42,121 nt of DNA from the NCBI RefSeq assembly GCF_011772445.1, contig NZ_WVZN01000050.1, forward strand, positions 327 to 42,447, read 5' to 3'. The stretch comes from Hydrogenophaga sp. (GTDB taxonomy: Bacteria; Pseudomonadota; Gammaproteobacteria; Burkholderiales; Burkholderiaceae_C). Under the pieces are notes generated by a model. That model was not told the DNA's origin. It worked only from the letters and a program-made list of their open reading frames with translations, and searched no databases. This document shows positions 18,935 through 26,524 of this stretch, piece by piece. The translations under genes were made by a program, and so were the position numbers. Every line of letters starts with the position of its first letter. Positions within the stretch are counted from its first letter, which is position 1.

Positions 18935-20391
18935 CGGGCGTCGTTCGAGGCGTTGGGATTGAGGGCGTCGGGGCTGAACGTGGCGGGAACTGCCGCGGGA
19001 TCGAACCCGCCCCCGAGCGCGACGTAGAGCTGCAGCCAGGCGTCCAGGCGTTCCTGTTGCAGGGCCACGGCGCTGCTGTCGGCGTTGAGCTTGAGGCGGC
19101 GCGCCTCTTCCAGCTGGCTGAGGTTGGCGAAGCCCACGCGGTAACGCGCCTGCGTGGCCTCGAAGGAGCGGTTGTAGCCGGCCACGGCCGTCTCGGTGGC
19201 GGCCAGGCGCTCGCTCAGGCCCGACAGCGTGACCAGGGACTGCTCCACCTCGGCCACGGCCTGGCGCAAGGTGCCGGCATAGGCGATGGCGGCGGCCTCG
19301 TAGCGGGCCTGCGCGCTGTCGGCGTCGGCGCGCAGCGCGTCGCGCCCCAGCAGGGGCAGGCTCAGGGTGATGGGGCCGATGGACCAGGAGTTGGCGGTGA
19401 AGTCGAGCCCGCCGCCGGAGAAGTGGTTGCGCAGCACGCTGCCCTGCAAGGTGAGCCCGGGGCGCAGCGCGGCGTGGGCCACGCCCACCTCCTCGCTGGC
19501 GGCGACCAGCTCGCGCTGGGCGCGGTAGACGTCGGGCCGCTGACGCAGCACCTCGGCAGGCACCGCGTTCACGGCCAGCAACTGCTCCACGCGGCCAGAG
19601 GCCAGCCAGGCGTTCAGGTCGGGCGCGCGTTCGAGCTGGCGTCTCACCTCGGCCTCGGGCTGGGCGGTGATGGCGGCGATCGACTTGATCTGGCGTTCGC
19701 ACTGCGCTTCCTGGCTGCGCCAGCGCGCCACACCTTCGGCGGCGCTGGCCCGCGCCAGGGCCGCGTCGGCCGGCGCACTGAGGCCGGCGCGCTCGGTCAC
19801 GTCGTTGCTCTCGGCCGTCACGCGGCGCGAATCGCGGTCGTTCAGGGCCACGGCCAGTTGCTGGCGGCACAGGCGCTGGCCGAAGTAGAGCTGCGCCACC
19901 TCGGAGGCCACGAGGACACGCGCCTCGTGCCAGCCCGCGCCGGCCGCGTCCTGGCGGGCCTGGGCGCCGTCCACGCGGGCGGCGCTCTCGCCCCACAGCC
20001 CCACGGTCCACGAGGCCTGGAAGCCCGCGCTGAGCGTGGTGCCCAGCGGGGTGTTGGTGTCCGTGACGCCGCGATTGGCCGTGGCCACCGCGTTCACCTG
20101 CGGCCGGCCCTGCGCCTCGGCGCCGGCCAGGGCCGCCCGTGCCGCGAACACCTGGGCGCGCGCGCTGGCGATGTCGGGGCTGTGGCGCTGGGCGCGCGCG
20201 ATCCAGTCGCTGAGCACCGGGTCGTCGAAGCGGGCCCACCAGTCGCCCAGCGCCTGGGTGCTGCCCTGGTGCGCCAGGGGCGGCGCCATCCAGCGCTCGG
20301 GCAATTCAACGGATACGTCGGTCGGCGGCCGGCTCACGCTGCAGGCGCCCACAAGGGCGCTGGCGGCCAGTGCCATGAGCAATCGCTTCAT
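18931..20391 (-). CDS. RND efflux outer-membrane lipoprotein channel (NodT/OprM family)
   Basis: This 486-residue TolC-fold protein is the outer-membrane exit duct. A lipoprotein signal peptide (MKRLLMALAASALVGAC) has a lipobox LVGAC with Cys17 as the acylation site. Two repeats of the outer-membrane efflux domain are present: around WWARFDDPVLSDWIARAQ, and around LRPGLTLQGSVLRNHFSG. I chose the ATG at 20391 over longer frames because of the lipobox. It is the first gene of the operon, ahead of the adaptor, which is the reverse of the common adaptor-pump-channel order. Confidence 0.95.
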   Translation of the reverse strand: MKRLLMALAASALVGACSVSRPPTDVSVELPERWMAPPLAHQGSTQALGDWWARFDDPVLSDWIARAQRHSPDIASARAQVFAARAALAGAEAQGRPQVNAVATANRGVTDTNTPLGTTLSAGFQASWTVGLWGESAARVDGAQARQDAAGAGWHEARVLVASEVAQLYFGQRLCRQQLAVALNDRDSRRVTAESNDVTERAGLSAPADAALARASAAEGVARWRSQEAQCERQIKSIAAITAQPEAEVRRQLERAPDLNAWLASGRVEQLLAVNAVPAEVLRQRPDVYRAQRELVAASEEVGVAHAALRPGLTLQGSVLRNHFSGGGLDFTANSWSIGPITLSLPLLGRDALRADADSAQARYEAAAIAYAGTLRQAVAEVEQSLVTLSGLSERLAATETAVAGYNRSFEATQARYRVGFANLSQLEEARRLKLNADSSAVALQQERLDAWLQLYVALGGGFDPAAVPATFSPDALNPNASNDAR

Positions 20392-20485
20392 GGTGGTGAA
20401 GGGGCTTCCCCCTGCTGCTTGTTCTGAATGTTCTGAGCCGCCCGACTCTAGTCGAACTTGAGGCCTGAACATTTCAAATCGTTTC

Positions 20486-20502
20486 AACGGCGTAACGCCG
20501 TT
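20486..20502. repeat. Short perfect hairpin between def and the RND operon
   Basis: AACGGCG-TAA-CGCCGTT forms a 7-bp stem with a 3-nt loop, 12 nt beyond the def stop and about 95 nt upstream of the outer-membrane factor ATG. There is no T-run. It could be an efflux-operon operator or a weak 3' structure. Confidence 0.4.
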
Positions 20503-20513
20503 TGCCATCGGCC

Positions 20514-21053
20514 TCAGTCGTCGTCGCTGGCGTCCAGTCCGGGGAACAGCACCTCGGTGAAGCCGAAGCGCGTGAAGTCGCGCACCCGCATCGGGTAGAG
20601 CGTGCCCCAGAGGTGATCGCATTCGTGCTGCACCACGCGGGCGTGAAAGCCCTCGGCCTCGCGGTCGATCACTGCGCCGAACTCGTCGAAGCCCTGGTAG
20701 CGGATGCGCCGCCAGCGCGGCACCACACCGCGCAGGCCGGGCACCGAGAGGCAGCCCTCCCAGCCATCTTCGAGCTCATCGTCCAGCGGCGTGATCAGGG
20801 GGTTGAGCAGCGTGGTGCGCGGCACCACCGGCGCGTCGGGGTAGCGGGGGTTGGGCGCACCACTGCCGAAGATCACCACCTGCAGGTCCACGCCGATCTG
20901 CGGCGCGGCCAGGCCGGCGCCATTGGCGTGGGCCATGGTGTCCTTCAGGTCGGCCACCAGCCGGTGAAGCTCGGGCGTGTCGAAAGCGGTGACGGCTTGG
21001 GCGTGGCGCAGCAGGCGCGGATCACCCATTTTGAGGATGGTGTGGACGGTCAT
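20514..21053 (-). CDS. def: Peptide deformylase
   Basis: This 179-residue metalloenzyme removes the formyl group from nascent protein N termini. All three family motifs are present: [11 protein letters not shown] (motif 1), EGCLSVPG with the metal-ligand Cys (motif 2), and [12 protein letters not shown] with the HEXXH-type His pair and catalytic Glu (motif 3). Length is normal. It stands alone: no fmt lies beside it. Many betaproteobacteria carry more than one def, so this may be the accessory copy. It is divergent from the cytochrome at 21122, with start codons about 68 nt apart. Confidence 0.97.
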   Translation of the reverse strand: MTVHTILKMGDPRLLRHAQAVTAFDTPELHRLVADLKDTMAHANGAGLAAPQIGVDLQVVIFGSGAPNPRYPDAPVVPRTTLLNPLITPLDDELEDGWEGCLSVPGLRGVVPRWRRIRYQGFDEFGAVIDREAEGFHARVVQHECDHLWGTLYPMRVRDFTRFGFTEVLFPGLDASDDD

Positions 21054-21121
21054 GGCAACGGCTTGACGGCGGGAGCGCGATGGTCCAAGTTTCGCCGATG
21101 GTCATGCCCCCGACGAATCCC

Positions 21122-21439
21122 ATGAAACGCCCCCTCCTCATCCCTGCCCTTGCCCTGCCCGCGCTCGCCCATGCCCAAGGCGCTGCCCTGTTCAAGGACG
21201 CCGACCTCGCGCTCGGTGAGAAGCTGCTGGCCGAACACCAGTGCGCGCAGTGCCACGCCAGGCAGGTGGGCGGTGACGGCAGCGCCATCTACCGCCCCAA
21301 TGGCCGCATCAACAACGCCAGGCTGCTGCAGGCCATGGTGGAGAACTGCAGCACGCGGCTGAACCTGCAACTGTTTCCTGAAGAGCTCGCCGCCATCGCG
21401 GCGGTGCTCAACCGGGACCACTACCGGTTCAAGCCTTAG
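21122..21439 (+). CDS. Small c-type cytochrome domain protein
   Basis: This 105-residue protein has a signal peptide (MKRPLLIPALALPALAHA, cleavage before QG) and one haem-attachment motif CAQCH at about residues 39-43 (EHQCAQCHARQVGG), so it should be a periplasmic monohaem cytochrome. An axial Met ligand is not obvious; MVENCSTRLNLQLFPEEL may supply it. The ATG at 21122 gives the compact signal peptide; in-frame ATGs at 21080 and 21098 would lengthen it. It is a single gene, convergent with selD, with a 18-nt gap. The electron partner is unknown. Confidence 0.82.
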   Translation: MKRPLLIPALALPALAHAQGAALFKDADLALGEKLLAEHQCAQCHARQVGGDGSAIYRPNGRINNARLLQAMVENCSTRLNLQLFPEELAAIAAVLNRDHYRFKP

Positions 21440-21457
21440 GTCAAGCCTGGAACGCGC

Positions 21458-22534
21458 TCAGGCGTTCACCTGCAGGCGCACGCCGTCGCCCGCGAACTCG
21501 CGCACCTCGCCGATGTCGGCCGCCTGCGCAAAGCCGTGGCGGCGGAAGGTGGCCAGCACCTCGTCCACGCTGGCTGCGTCGCAGGCCACCAGCAGACCGC
21601 CGCTGGTTTGCGGGTCGCTCAGCAGGGCCTGCTCGGTGGCCCCCAGGCCAGCGCCCAGGCGCACCTCGTGGCCGTAGGCGGCCCAGTTGCGGCCCGAGGC
21701 GCCCGTCACCAGACCGGCCGCGGCGAGTTCGCGCACACCCGGGATCAGCGGCACGCGGTTCCAGTCGAGGTGCACCGCCTTGTCCGCGCCGCGCGCCATC
21801 TCCATCGCGTGGCCGGCCAGGCCGAAGCCGGTGATGTCGGTCAGCGCATGAACGCCTCCAAGCTTCGCGAGATCGGGGCCGGGCGTGTTCAGGCGCGTGG
21901 TGGTGTCGATCATGGCGGCGTAGCCCGCCGCGTCCAGTTGCTCCTTCTTGAGCGCGGCCGACAGCACGCCCACGCCCAGCGGCTTGCCCAGCACCAGGCG
22001 GTCACCGGCCTTGGCGTCGGCGTTGCGCTTCACGCGCCCGGGGTGCACCAGGCCCAGGGCCACCAGGCCGTAAATGGGTTCAACCGAGTCGATGGTGTGG
22101 CCGCCAGCGATCGGGATGCCGGCCGCGCGGCAGACGTCCTGCCCGCCCTGCAGGATGCGCCCGATGGTGTCGGTGCTGAGCACGCTGATGGGCATGCCCA
22201 CCAGCGCCAGCGCCATGATGGGCGTGCCACCCATGGCATACACGTCGCTGATGGCGTTGGTGGCCGCGATGCGCCCGAACTCGTACGGGTCGTCGACGAT
22301 GGGCATGAAGAAGTCGGTGGTGGCGATCAGCGCCTGCTCGTCGTTGAGCTGGTACACGGCCGCGTCGTCGGCCGTCTCGATGCCGACCAGCAGTTCCTTG
22401 GGCAGGGGCAGGCCGGTGCTGCCCTTGAGGATGTCGCTCAGCACGCCGGGCGCGATCTTGCAGCCGCAGCCGCCGCCGTGCGACAGGCTGGTGAGGCGGG
22501 GCTGGGTGGCGGCGGTGGGAATGGGGGCGTTCAC
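21458..22534 (-). CDS. selD: Selenide, water dikinase (SelD; SenC candidate)
   Basis: This 358-residue enzyme makes selenophosphate from selenide and ATP. The N-terminal active-site loop is GGGCGCKIAPGVLSDIL, with Cys (not selenocysteine) at the catalytic position and the conserved Lys. LVGIETADDAAVYQLND and ATTDFFMPIVDDPYEFGRIAATNAISDVYAMGG bind Mg-ATP. The C-terminal domain ends ITGFGLAGHAMEMARGADK. Its start overlaps the stop of senB (ATGA), so the two are translationally coupled. This pairing, with senA across the divergent junction, makes selenoneine synthesis its likely role. It could also serve selenoprotein or selenouridine pathways if those exist elsewhere in the genome. Confidence 0.97.
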   Translation of the reverse strand: MNAPIPTAATQPRLTSLSHGGGCGCKIAPGVLSDILKGSTGLPLPKELLVGIETADDAAVYQLNDEQALIATTDFFMPIVDDPYEFGRIAATNAISDVYAMGGTPIMALALVGMPISVLSTDTIGRILQGGQDVCRAAGIPIAGGHTIDSVEPIYGLVALGLVHPGRVKRNADAKAGDRLVLGKPLGVGVLSAALKKEQLDAAGYAAMIDTTTRLNTPGPDLAKLGGVHALTDITGFGLAGHAMEMARGADKAVHLDWNRVPLIPGVRELAAAGLVTGASGRNWAAYGHEVRLGAGLGATEQALLSDPQTSGGLLVACDAASVDEVLATFRRHGFAQAADIGEVREFAGDGVRLQVNA

Positions 22535-23556
22535 GGTCGGTCTCCGGTTCGGGGCCCGGCGCCCACGGGGCGCAGGCAGTCATTGAGCAGATCCAGCAGC
22601 GCCTGGCGTTCGGCCTCGGGGGCGAACAGCGGCGCGCGAGCGGCGCATTGTGCGGCCAGGCGCGCGAGCCTGCCATCGTCGCGCGCCATGCCCTCACGGC
22701 AGTCGCGCAGCAGGGCCGCCAGCGCGGCGGCGTCGCCGACCGGAAAGTAGCCTTCGTACGCCTCGCCGAGCATGCCCACATTGCCGTCGATGCGCGAGGC
22801 CAGCACCGGCGTGCCGACGCGCACGGCTTCCAGCACGGCGTGCGCGCCGCCTTCGATGCGGCTGGCCTGCACCAGCAGGTGCGCGCGTTGCAGGCGGCGC
22901 AGCACCTCGGCGTGAGGCAGCCCGCCCAGCCAGCGGTAGTGCGGGCCGGCCTGCGCGGTGGCGCGCGCCGCCTCGCCCAGCGCGGGGTCGATCGCCTCGC
23001 CGATGTGGTCGATGCGGACGCCTTCCCGCGGGCCGATGAGCCGCGCGGCCTCGAACAGGGTCTCGGGCGACTTCTCGTCTCGCAGGTGGCCCACCATCAG
23101 CGCGCGCAGAAAGCCCCGCGGTTTGGGCAGTGCCGCGCGCGCAGGGCTGGACTGGAACACCACGCGGCAGCGCGCGCGCAGGTGCGCCGGCAGCGCGAGC
23201 GGCCCGCGCGCCTGCAGCACCACGAGCCGGTGCGCGAGTTCGATCGAGCGCCGTGCCGAGGCGTCGACTTGAATGTCGCGGTACAGGTCGGTGCCGGTGA
23301 GCACCACCACCAGCGGCGCGCTGGCGTCGGCCTCGGCCCAGGCCGCGATGGAGGCGGCCGAGCGCCGCGCGTGCAGGGCGATGAGGGCAGCGGGCTTCTC
23401 GCCGAGGTCCGCATCGGGCCATTGGCGAGTGACCACCACCCGATAATGCCCCGCCAGCAGACGCGCCCAGCGCCGGGTGGTCTGCCAATTGCCGTTGTTC
23501 GCGTCGGCCAGCGCCGGCGTCACGATGCACAACAGGGGTTTGCGAATGGAGGCCAT
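22531..23556 (-). CDS. senB: Selenosugar synthase, selenoneine biosynthesis glycosyltransferase
   Basis: This 341-residue GT4-like glycosyltransferase fits the family (formerly TIGR04348) shown to form a selenosugar from selenophosphate and a UDP-sugar. The start MASIRKPLLCIVTPALADANNGNWQTTRRWARLL is characteristic, with NNGNWQTA/T-type residues at the donor side. The second Rossmann domain has GHLRDEKSPETLFEAARL and the nucleotide-sugar motif QASRIEGGAHAVLEAVRVGTPVLAS (EGG and E). Family knowledge gives the role; the sequence gives the fold and context. Its stop overlaps the selD start. The 5' end meets senA head to head: the ATG at 23556 lies 10 nt inside the senA frame. An in-frame ATG at 23568 is the alternative. 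Confidence 0.93.
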   Translation of the reverse strand: MASIRKPLLCIVTPALADANNGNWQTTRRWARLLAGHYRVVVTRQWPDADLGEKPAALIALHARRSAASIAAWAEADASAPLVVVLTGTDLYRDIQVDASARRSIELAHRLVVLQARGPLALPAHLRARCRVVFQSSPARAALPKPRGFLRALMVGHLRDEKSPETLFEAARLIGPREGVRIDHIGEAIDPALGEAARATAQAGPHYRWLGGLPHAEVLRRLQRAHLLVQASRIEGGAHAVLEAVRVGTPVLASRIDGNVGMLGEAYEGYFPVGDAAALAALLRDCREGMARDDGRLARLAAQCAARAPLFAPEAERQALLDLLNDCLRPVGAGPRTGDRP

Positions 23557-24766
23557 CGAGCGGCTCATTGTGTCGGAGACCGACACCCCACCCGCCACCC
23601 CGCCTGGCGCCGCGGCCGAGCAGGCCCGCCGCGCCGGTCGGGAAACGCTGGCGCGGCTGCTGCGCCGCACGCGCGCGCGCACGCTTCGCCTGGCCGAGGC
23701 CTTCGAGGCCGCGCTGGGGCCCGCGCTGGCGGTGCCCCTGTCGCCCGAGCTCAACCCGCCGCTGTGGGAGCTGGGGCACATCGGCTGGTTCGCCGACCGC
23801 TGGGTGGCGCGCCAGCCCGCCTCGCAACGCCAACGCGGCGCGCGCGCCGACCCCGCGGCCGCGCTGGCCCCGGCCCGCCAGGCCGCGCGCGGCGTCGACG
23901 CCGACGCGCTGTACGACAGCAGCGCCGTGCCGCACGACACGCGTTGGTCGCTGCCGCTGCCCGACCTGGCCACCACGCGCGCCGACCTGCAGGCCAGCCT
24001 GGAGGAGACCCTCGCCCTGCTGGCCCGCGCGCCCGACACCGATGACGGCCTCTACGCCTTTCGCCTCGCCCTCTTCCACGAGGACATGCACGGCGAGGCC
24101 TGGTGCTTCATGGCGCAGGTGCTCGACATCGACGCGGGCGAATCCGTGCCGCCACCGCCCACCGCCGAGCACGCCTGCCTGTCCCTGGACGCCGCGTCGT
24201 GGACGCTGGGCTGGCAAGGCCCGGGCTTCGCTTTCGACAACGAGCTCACCGGCCAGACCGTCGAGCTCCCGCCCTTCGACATCGACGGGCAAGCCGTGAG
24301 CTGGGCGCGCTACCTGCCCGCCGTGGACGCCGGCGCCGTGCCCGTGCCGCGCTACCTGAAACGCGAAGACGGCCGCTGGTGGCGGCGCGCAGCCGGCCGC
24401 TGGCACGCGCTGGACCTGTCGGCCCCCGCCTGCCACCTGAGCGCCACCGAAGCCCAGGCCTGGTGCGCCTGGGCCGGCCGGCGCCTGCCCGCCGAGGCCG
24501 AATGGGAATACGCCGCGCACCATGCGCCGGGCTTCCACTGGGGCCAGGTGTGGGAATGGACCGCCAGCGCCTTCGCGCCCTTCCCCGGCTTCGCGCCGCA
24601 CCCTTACCGCGACTACTCGCAGCCCTGGTTCGATGGACGCCCCGTGCTCAAAGGCGCGAGCTGGGCCAGCGCGCCGCAGATGCGACACCCACGCTACCGC
24701 AACTTCTTCACCGCCGACCGCAGCGACGTCCTGGCGGGCTTTCGCAGCGTGGCCTTGCCCCGATGA
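23546..24766 (+). CDS. senA: Selenoneine synthase SenA (EgtB-like, iron-dependent)
   Basis: This 406-residue protein joins a selenosugar to hercynine (trimethyl-histidine) by analogy with EgtB in ergothioneine synthesis. It has an N-terminal DinB-like four-helix domain and a C-terminal FGE-sulfatase fold. The iron ligands are visible: His in LWELGHIGWFADRW and the HX3HXE motif in LFHEDMHGEAW. The C-terminal fold ends with MRHPRYRNFFTADRSDVLAGFRSV. The placement with senB and selD selects SenA over a plain EgtB. Start ATG 23546 overlaps senB by 11 nt; GTG 23570 would remove the overlap. No hercynine methyltransferase (EgtD) gene is in the window. It is followed by the PhnCEE-type genes. Confidence 0.92.
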   Translation: MEAIERLIVSETDTPPATPPGAAAEQARRAGRETLARLLRRTRARTLRLAEAFEAALGPALAVPLSPELNPPLWELGHIGWFADRWVARQPASQRQRGARADPAAALAPARQAARGVDADALYDSSAVPHDTRWSLPLPDLATTRADLQASLEETLALLARAPDTDDGLYAFRLALFHEDMHGEAWCFMAQVLDIDAGESVPPPPTAEHACLSLDAASWTLGWQGPGFAFDNELTGQTVELPPFDIDGQAVSWARYLPAVDAGAVPVPRYLKREDGRWWRRAAGRWHALDLSAPACHLSATEAQAWCAWAGRRLPAEAEWEYAAHHAPGFHWGQVWEWTASAFAPFPGFAPHPYRDYSQPWFDGRPVLKGASWASAPQMRHPRYRNFFTADRSDVLAGFRSVALPR

Positions 24767-24838
24767 ACCCCGCTCGCGGGACGGCCCCGCCATCGGGTTT
24801 CTAATGCGGCCTTCGTTCACGCACCGGAGCCCGACGTT

Positions 24839-25669
24839 TTGGAGATCGCCCTCGAACAGGTCAGCGCGCGCCACGCCGCCGCCCGCGCGGCCCAGGCGCC
24901 CGCCCTGCAAGGCCTGAGCCTGCGCGTGGCCGCGGGGGAACACGTGGCCGTCATCGGCCCCTCGGGTGCCGGCAAGACCACGCTGCTGCAGCTCATGGCC
25001 TGCGCCATGGCGCCCAGCGCGGGCAGCATGCGGCTGGACGGCGCGTCGCCGTGGTCGCTGCCCCGCGCCGACTTGCAGCGCCTGCGCGCCCGCCTGCTGC
25101 TGGCACCGCAGGTGCCGCCGCTGCCACCGCGCCAGCGCGTGGTCACGGCCGTGCTGGCGGCACGGCTGCCGTCCATGGGGCTGTGGGCCAGCCTGCGCTC
25201 GCTGCTGCGCCCCTCCGACATCCCCGCCGCCTTCGCCGCGCTCGAGCGCTTCGACCTCGGCGACAAGCTCTTCGAGCGCGTGGACCGACTGTCCGGCGGC
25301 GAGCGCCAGCGCGTGGGCCTGGCGCGCGCCCTGCTGGCGCCCGCCACCGCCTGGCTGGTGGACGAGCCGCTCTCGGCCCTGGACCCGACGCGCGCGCGCC
25401 AGGCCATCCACACCCTCATCGGCGGCGCGCGCGAGCACCGCGCCACCCTGGTGGCCACCCTGCACCAGGTCGACGTGGCGCTGGCGCATTTCCCGCGCAT
25501 CGTCGGCCTGCGCGATGGCCAGCTCGCCTTCGACCTGCCGGCCGCCGAGGTCAGCAGCGAACGCCTCGCGAAGCTGTACGACCAGTTCGAGCACGAACTG
25601 CAGGGCGCACCCGCGAGCCCGCCGCCGCCACTGGACGAGCCCCTGCCGCCCGTCCTGATGTGCCGCTGA
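24839..25669 (+). CDS. phnC: ABC transporter ATP-binding protein, PhnC-like
   Basis: This 276-residue ATPase has Walker A GPSGAGKTTLLQLM (near residue 43), Q-loop LLAPQVPPLPP, signature LSGGERQRVGLARALL, Walker B WLVDEPLSALDP and the switch His in TLHQVDVAL. It belongs to the PhnC clade that serves phosphonate-type importers. The start codon is TTG with GGAG about 9 nt upstream; no in-frame ATG lies nearby. It begins 72 nt after senA on the same strand, a gap containing only a weak GC hairpin. The substrate is uncertain: phosphonate by family, selenium oxyanion by context. Confidence 0.9.
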   Translation: MEIALEQVSARHAAARAAQAPALQGLSLRVAAGEHVAVIGPSGAGKTTLLQLMACAMAPSAGSMRLDGASPWSLPRADLQRLRARLLLAPQVPPLPPRQRVVTAVLAARLPSMGLWASLRSLLRPSDIPAAFAALERFDLGDKLFERVDRLSGGERQRVGLARALLAPATAWLVDEPLSALDPTRARQAIHTLIGGAREHRATLVATLHQVDVALAHFPRIVGLRDGQLAFDLPAAEVSSERLAKLYDQFEHELQGAPASPPPPLDEPLPPVLMCR

Positions 25670-25687
25670 TGTGCCACCGAGTCCGCG

Positions 25688-26524
25688 ATGAACACCACCA
25701 CGCTGCGCCCCGCGCCCACGCGCGACCCCGCCTGGGTATCGCGGCTGTTCTGGATCGGCGCCGCCCTGGTGCTGCTGTGGCCGCTGGGCGTGGCCACCGA
25801 GTTCAAGCCCTGGGTGCTCGTCGAGCCGACGAACCTCCGGGTCACGGCGCAGTTCCTGGGCAGCTTCCTGCCGCTCGCGCTCGACGGCGAATTCCTCGCC
25901 CTGGTGGCGCGCGAGACCTGGCGCACCGTGGCCATCGCCACCGCCGGCATGGTGCTGGCCCTGGTGCTGGCCATTCCGCTCACACTGGCGGCCACGCGCG
26001 TGCTCTCGCTCTCCGCGCTGTCGGGGCGGATGGCGCGCGGGCCCTGGCTGGTGCGTCAGGCCGTGCGCTGGCTGCTGATCGTGCTGCGCAGCATTCCCGA
26101 ACTGGTGTGGGCGCTCGTGTTCGTGCGCGTGGTGGGCCTGGGCCCCACCGCCGGCGTGCTGGCCATCGCGCTCACCTACGGCGGCATGCTCGGCAAGGTG
26201 TACGGCGAGATCCTGGAAAGCGGCGAGGCGCACGCCAGCCAGACCCTGCTGCGCAACGGCGCCTCGCGCCTGCAGGCCTTCTTCTATGGCCTGCTGCCCA
26301 CCAACGCGGCCGAACTCACCAGCTACACCGTGTACCGCTGGGAATGCGCCATCCGCTCCTCGGTGGTGCTGGGCTTCGTGGGCGCGGGCGGCCTGGGGCA
26401 GCAGATGGACAACTCCATGAAGATGTTCAACGGCGGCGAAGTCGCGACCATGCTGCTGGTCTTCATGGCCCTGGTGGCGCTGGCCGACCGCGTAAGCGCC
26501 GGCCTTCGAAAGGCATTGGGATGA
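25688..26524 (+). CDS. phnE: ABC transporter permease, PhnE-like (first copy)
   Basis: This 278-residue inner-membrane permease has about six hydrophobic segments. The BPD-type EAA loop appears as GASRLQAFFYGLLPTNAAELTSY, followed by VLGFVGAGGLGQQMDNSMK, which matches the PhnE family. It starts 19 nt after phnC and overlaps the next permease by 4 nt (ATGA), so it should form a heterodimeric membrane channel with it. Two tandem, divergent PhnE copies are known in phosphonate-type systems. Confidence 0.9.
   Translation: MNTTTLRPAPTRDPAWVSRLFWIGAALVLLWPLGVATEFKPWVLVEPTNLRVTAQFLGSFLPLALDGEFLALVARETWRTVAIATAGMVLALVLAIPLTLAATRVLSLSALSGRMARGPWLVRQAVRWLLIVLRSIPELVWALVFVRVVGLGPTAGVLAIALTYGGMLGKVYGEILESGEAHASQTLLRNGASRLQAFFYGLLPTNAAELTSYTVYRWECAIRSSVVLGFVGAGGLGQQMDNSMKMFNGGEVATMLLVFMALVALADRVSAGLRKALG

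Noticed and set aside
23546..24766. Annotation of the EgtB-like protein as ergothioneine EgtB
   Set aside because: Adjacent senB and selD point to SenA; no other egt gene is present in the window.
22694..26233. Very long minus-strand open frame (1179 codons) across senB, senA and phnC
   Set aside because: It is a shadow of real genes: low-complexity His/Arg/Gly-rich translation without domains, as expected from high-GC codon bias on the opposite strand.
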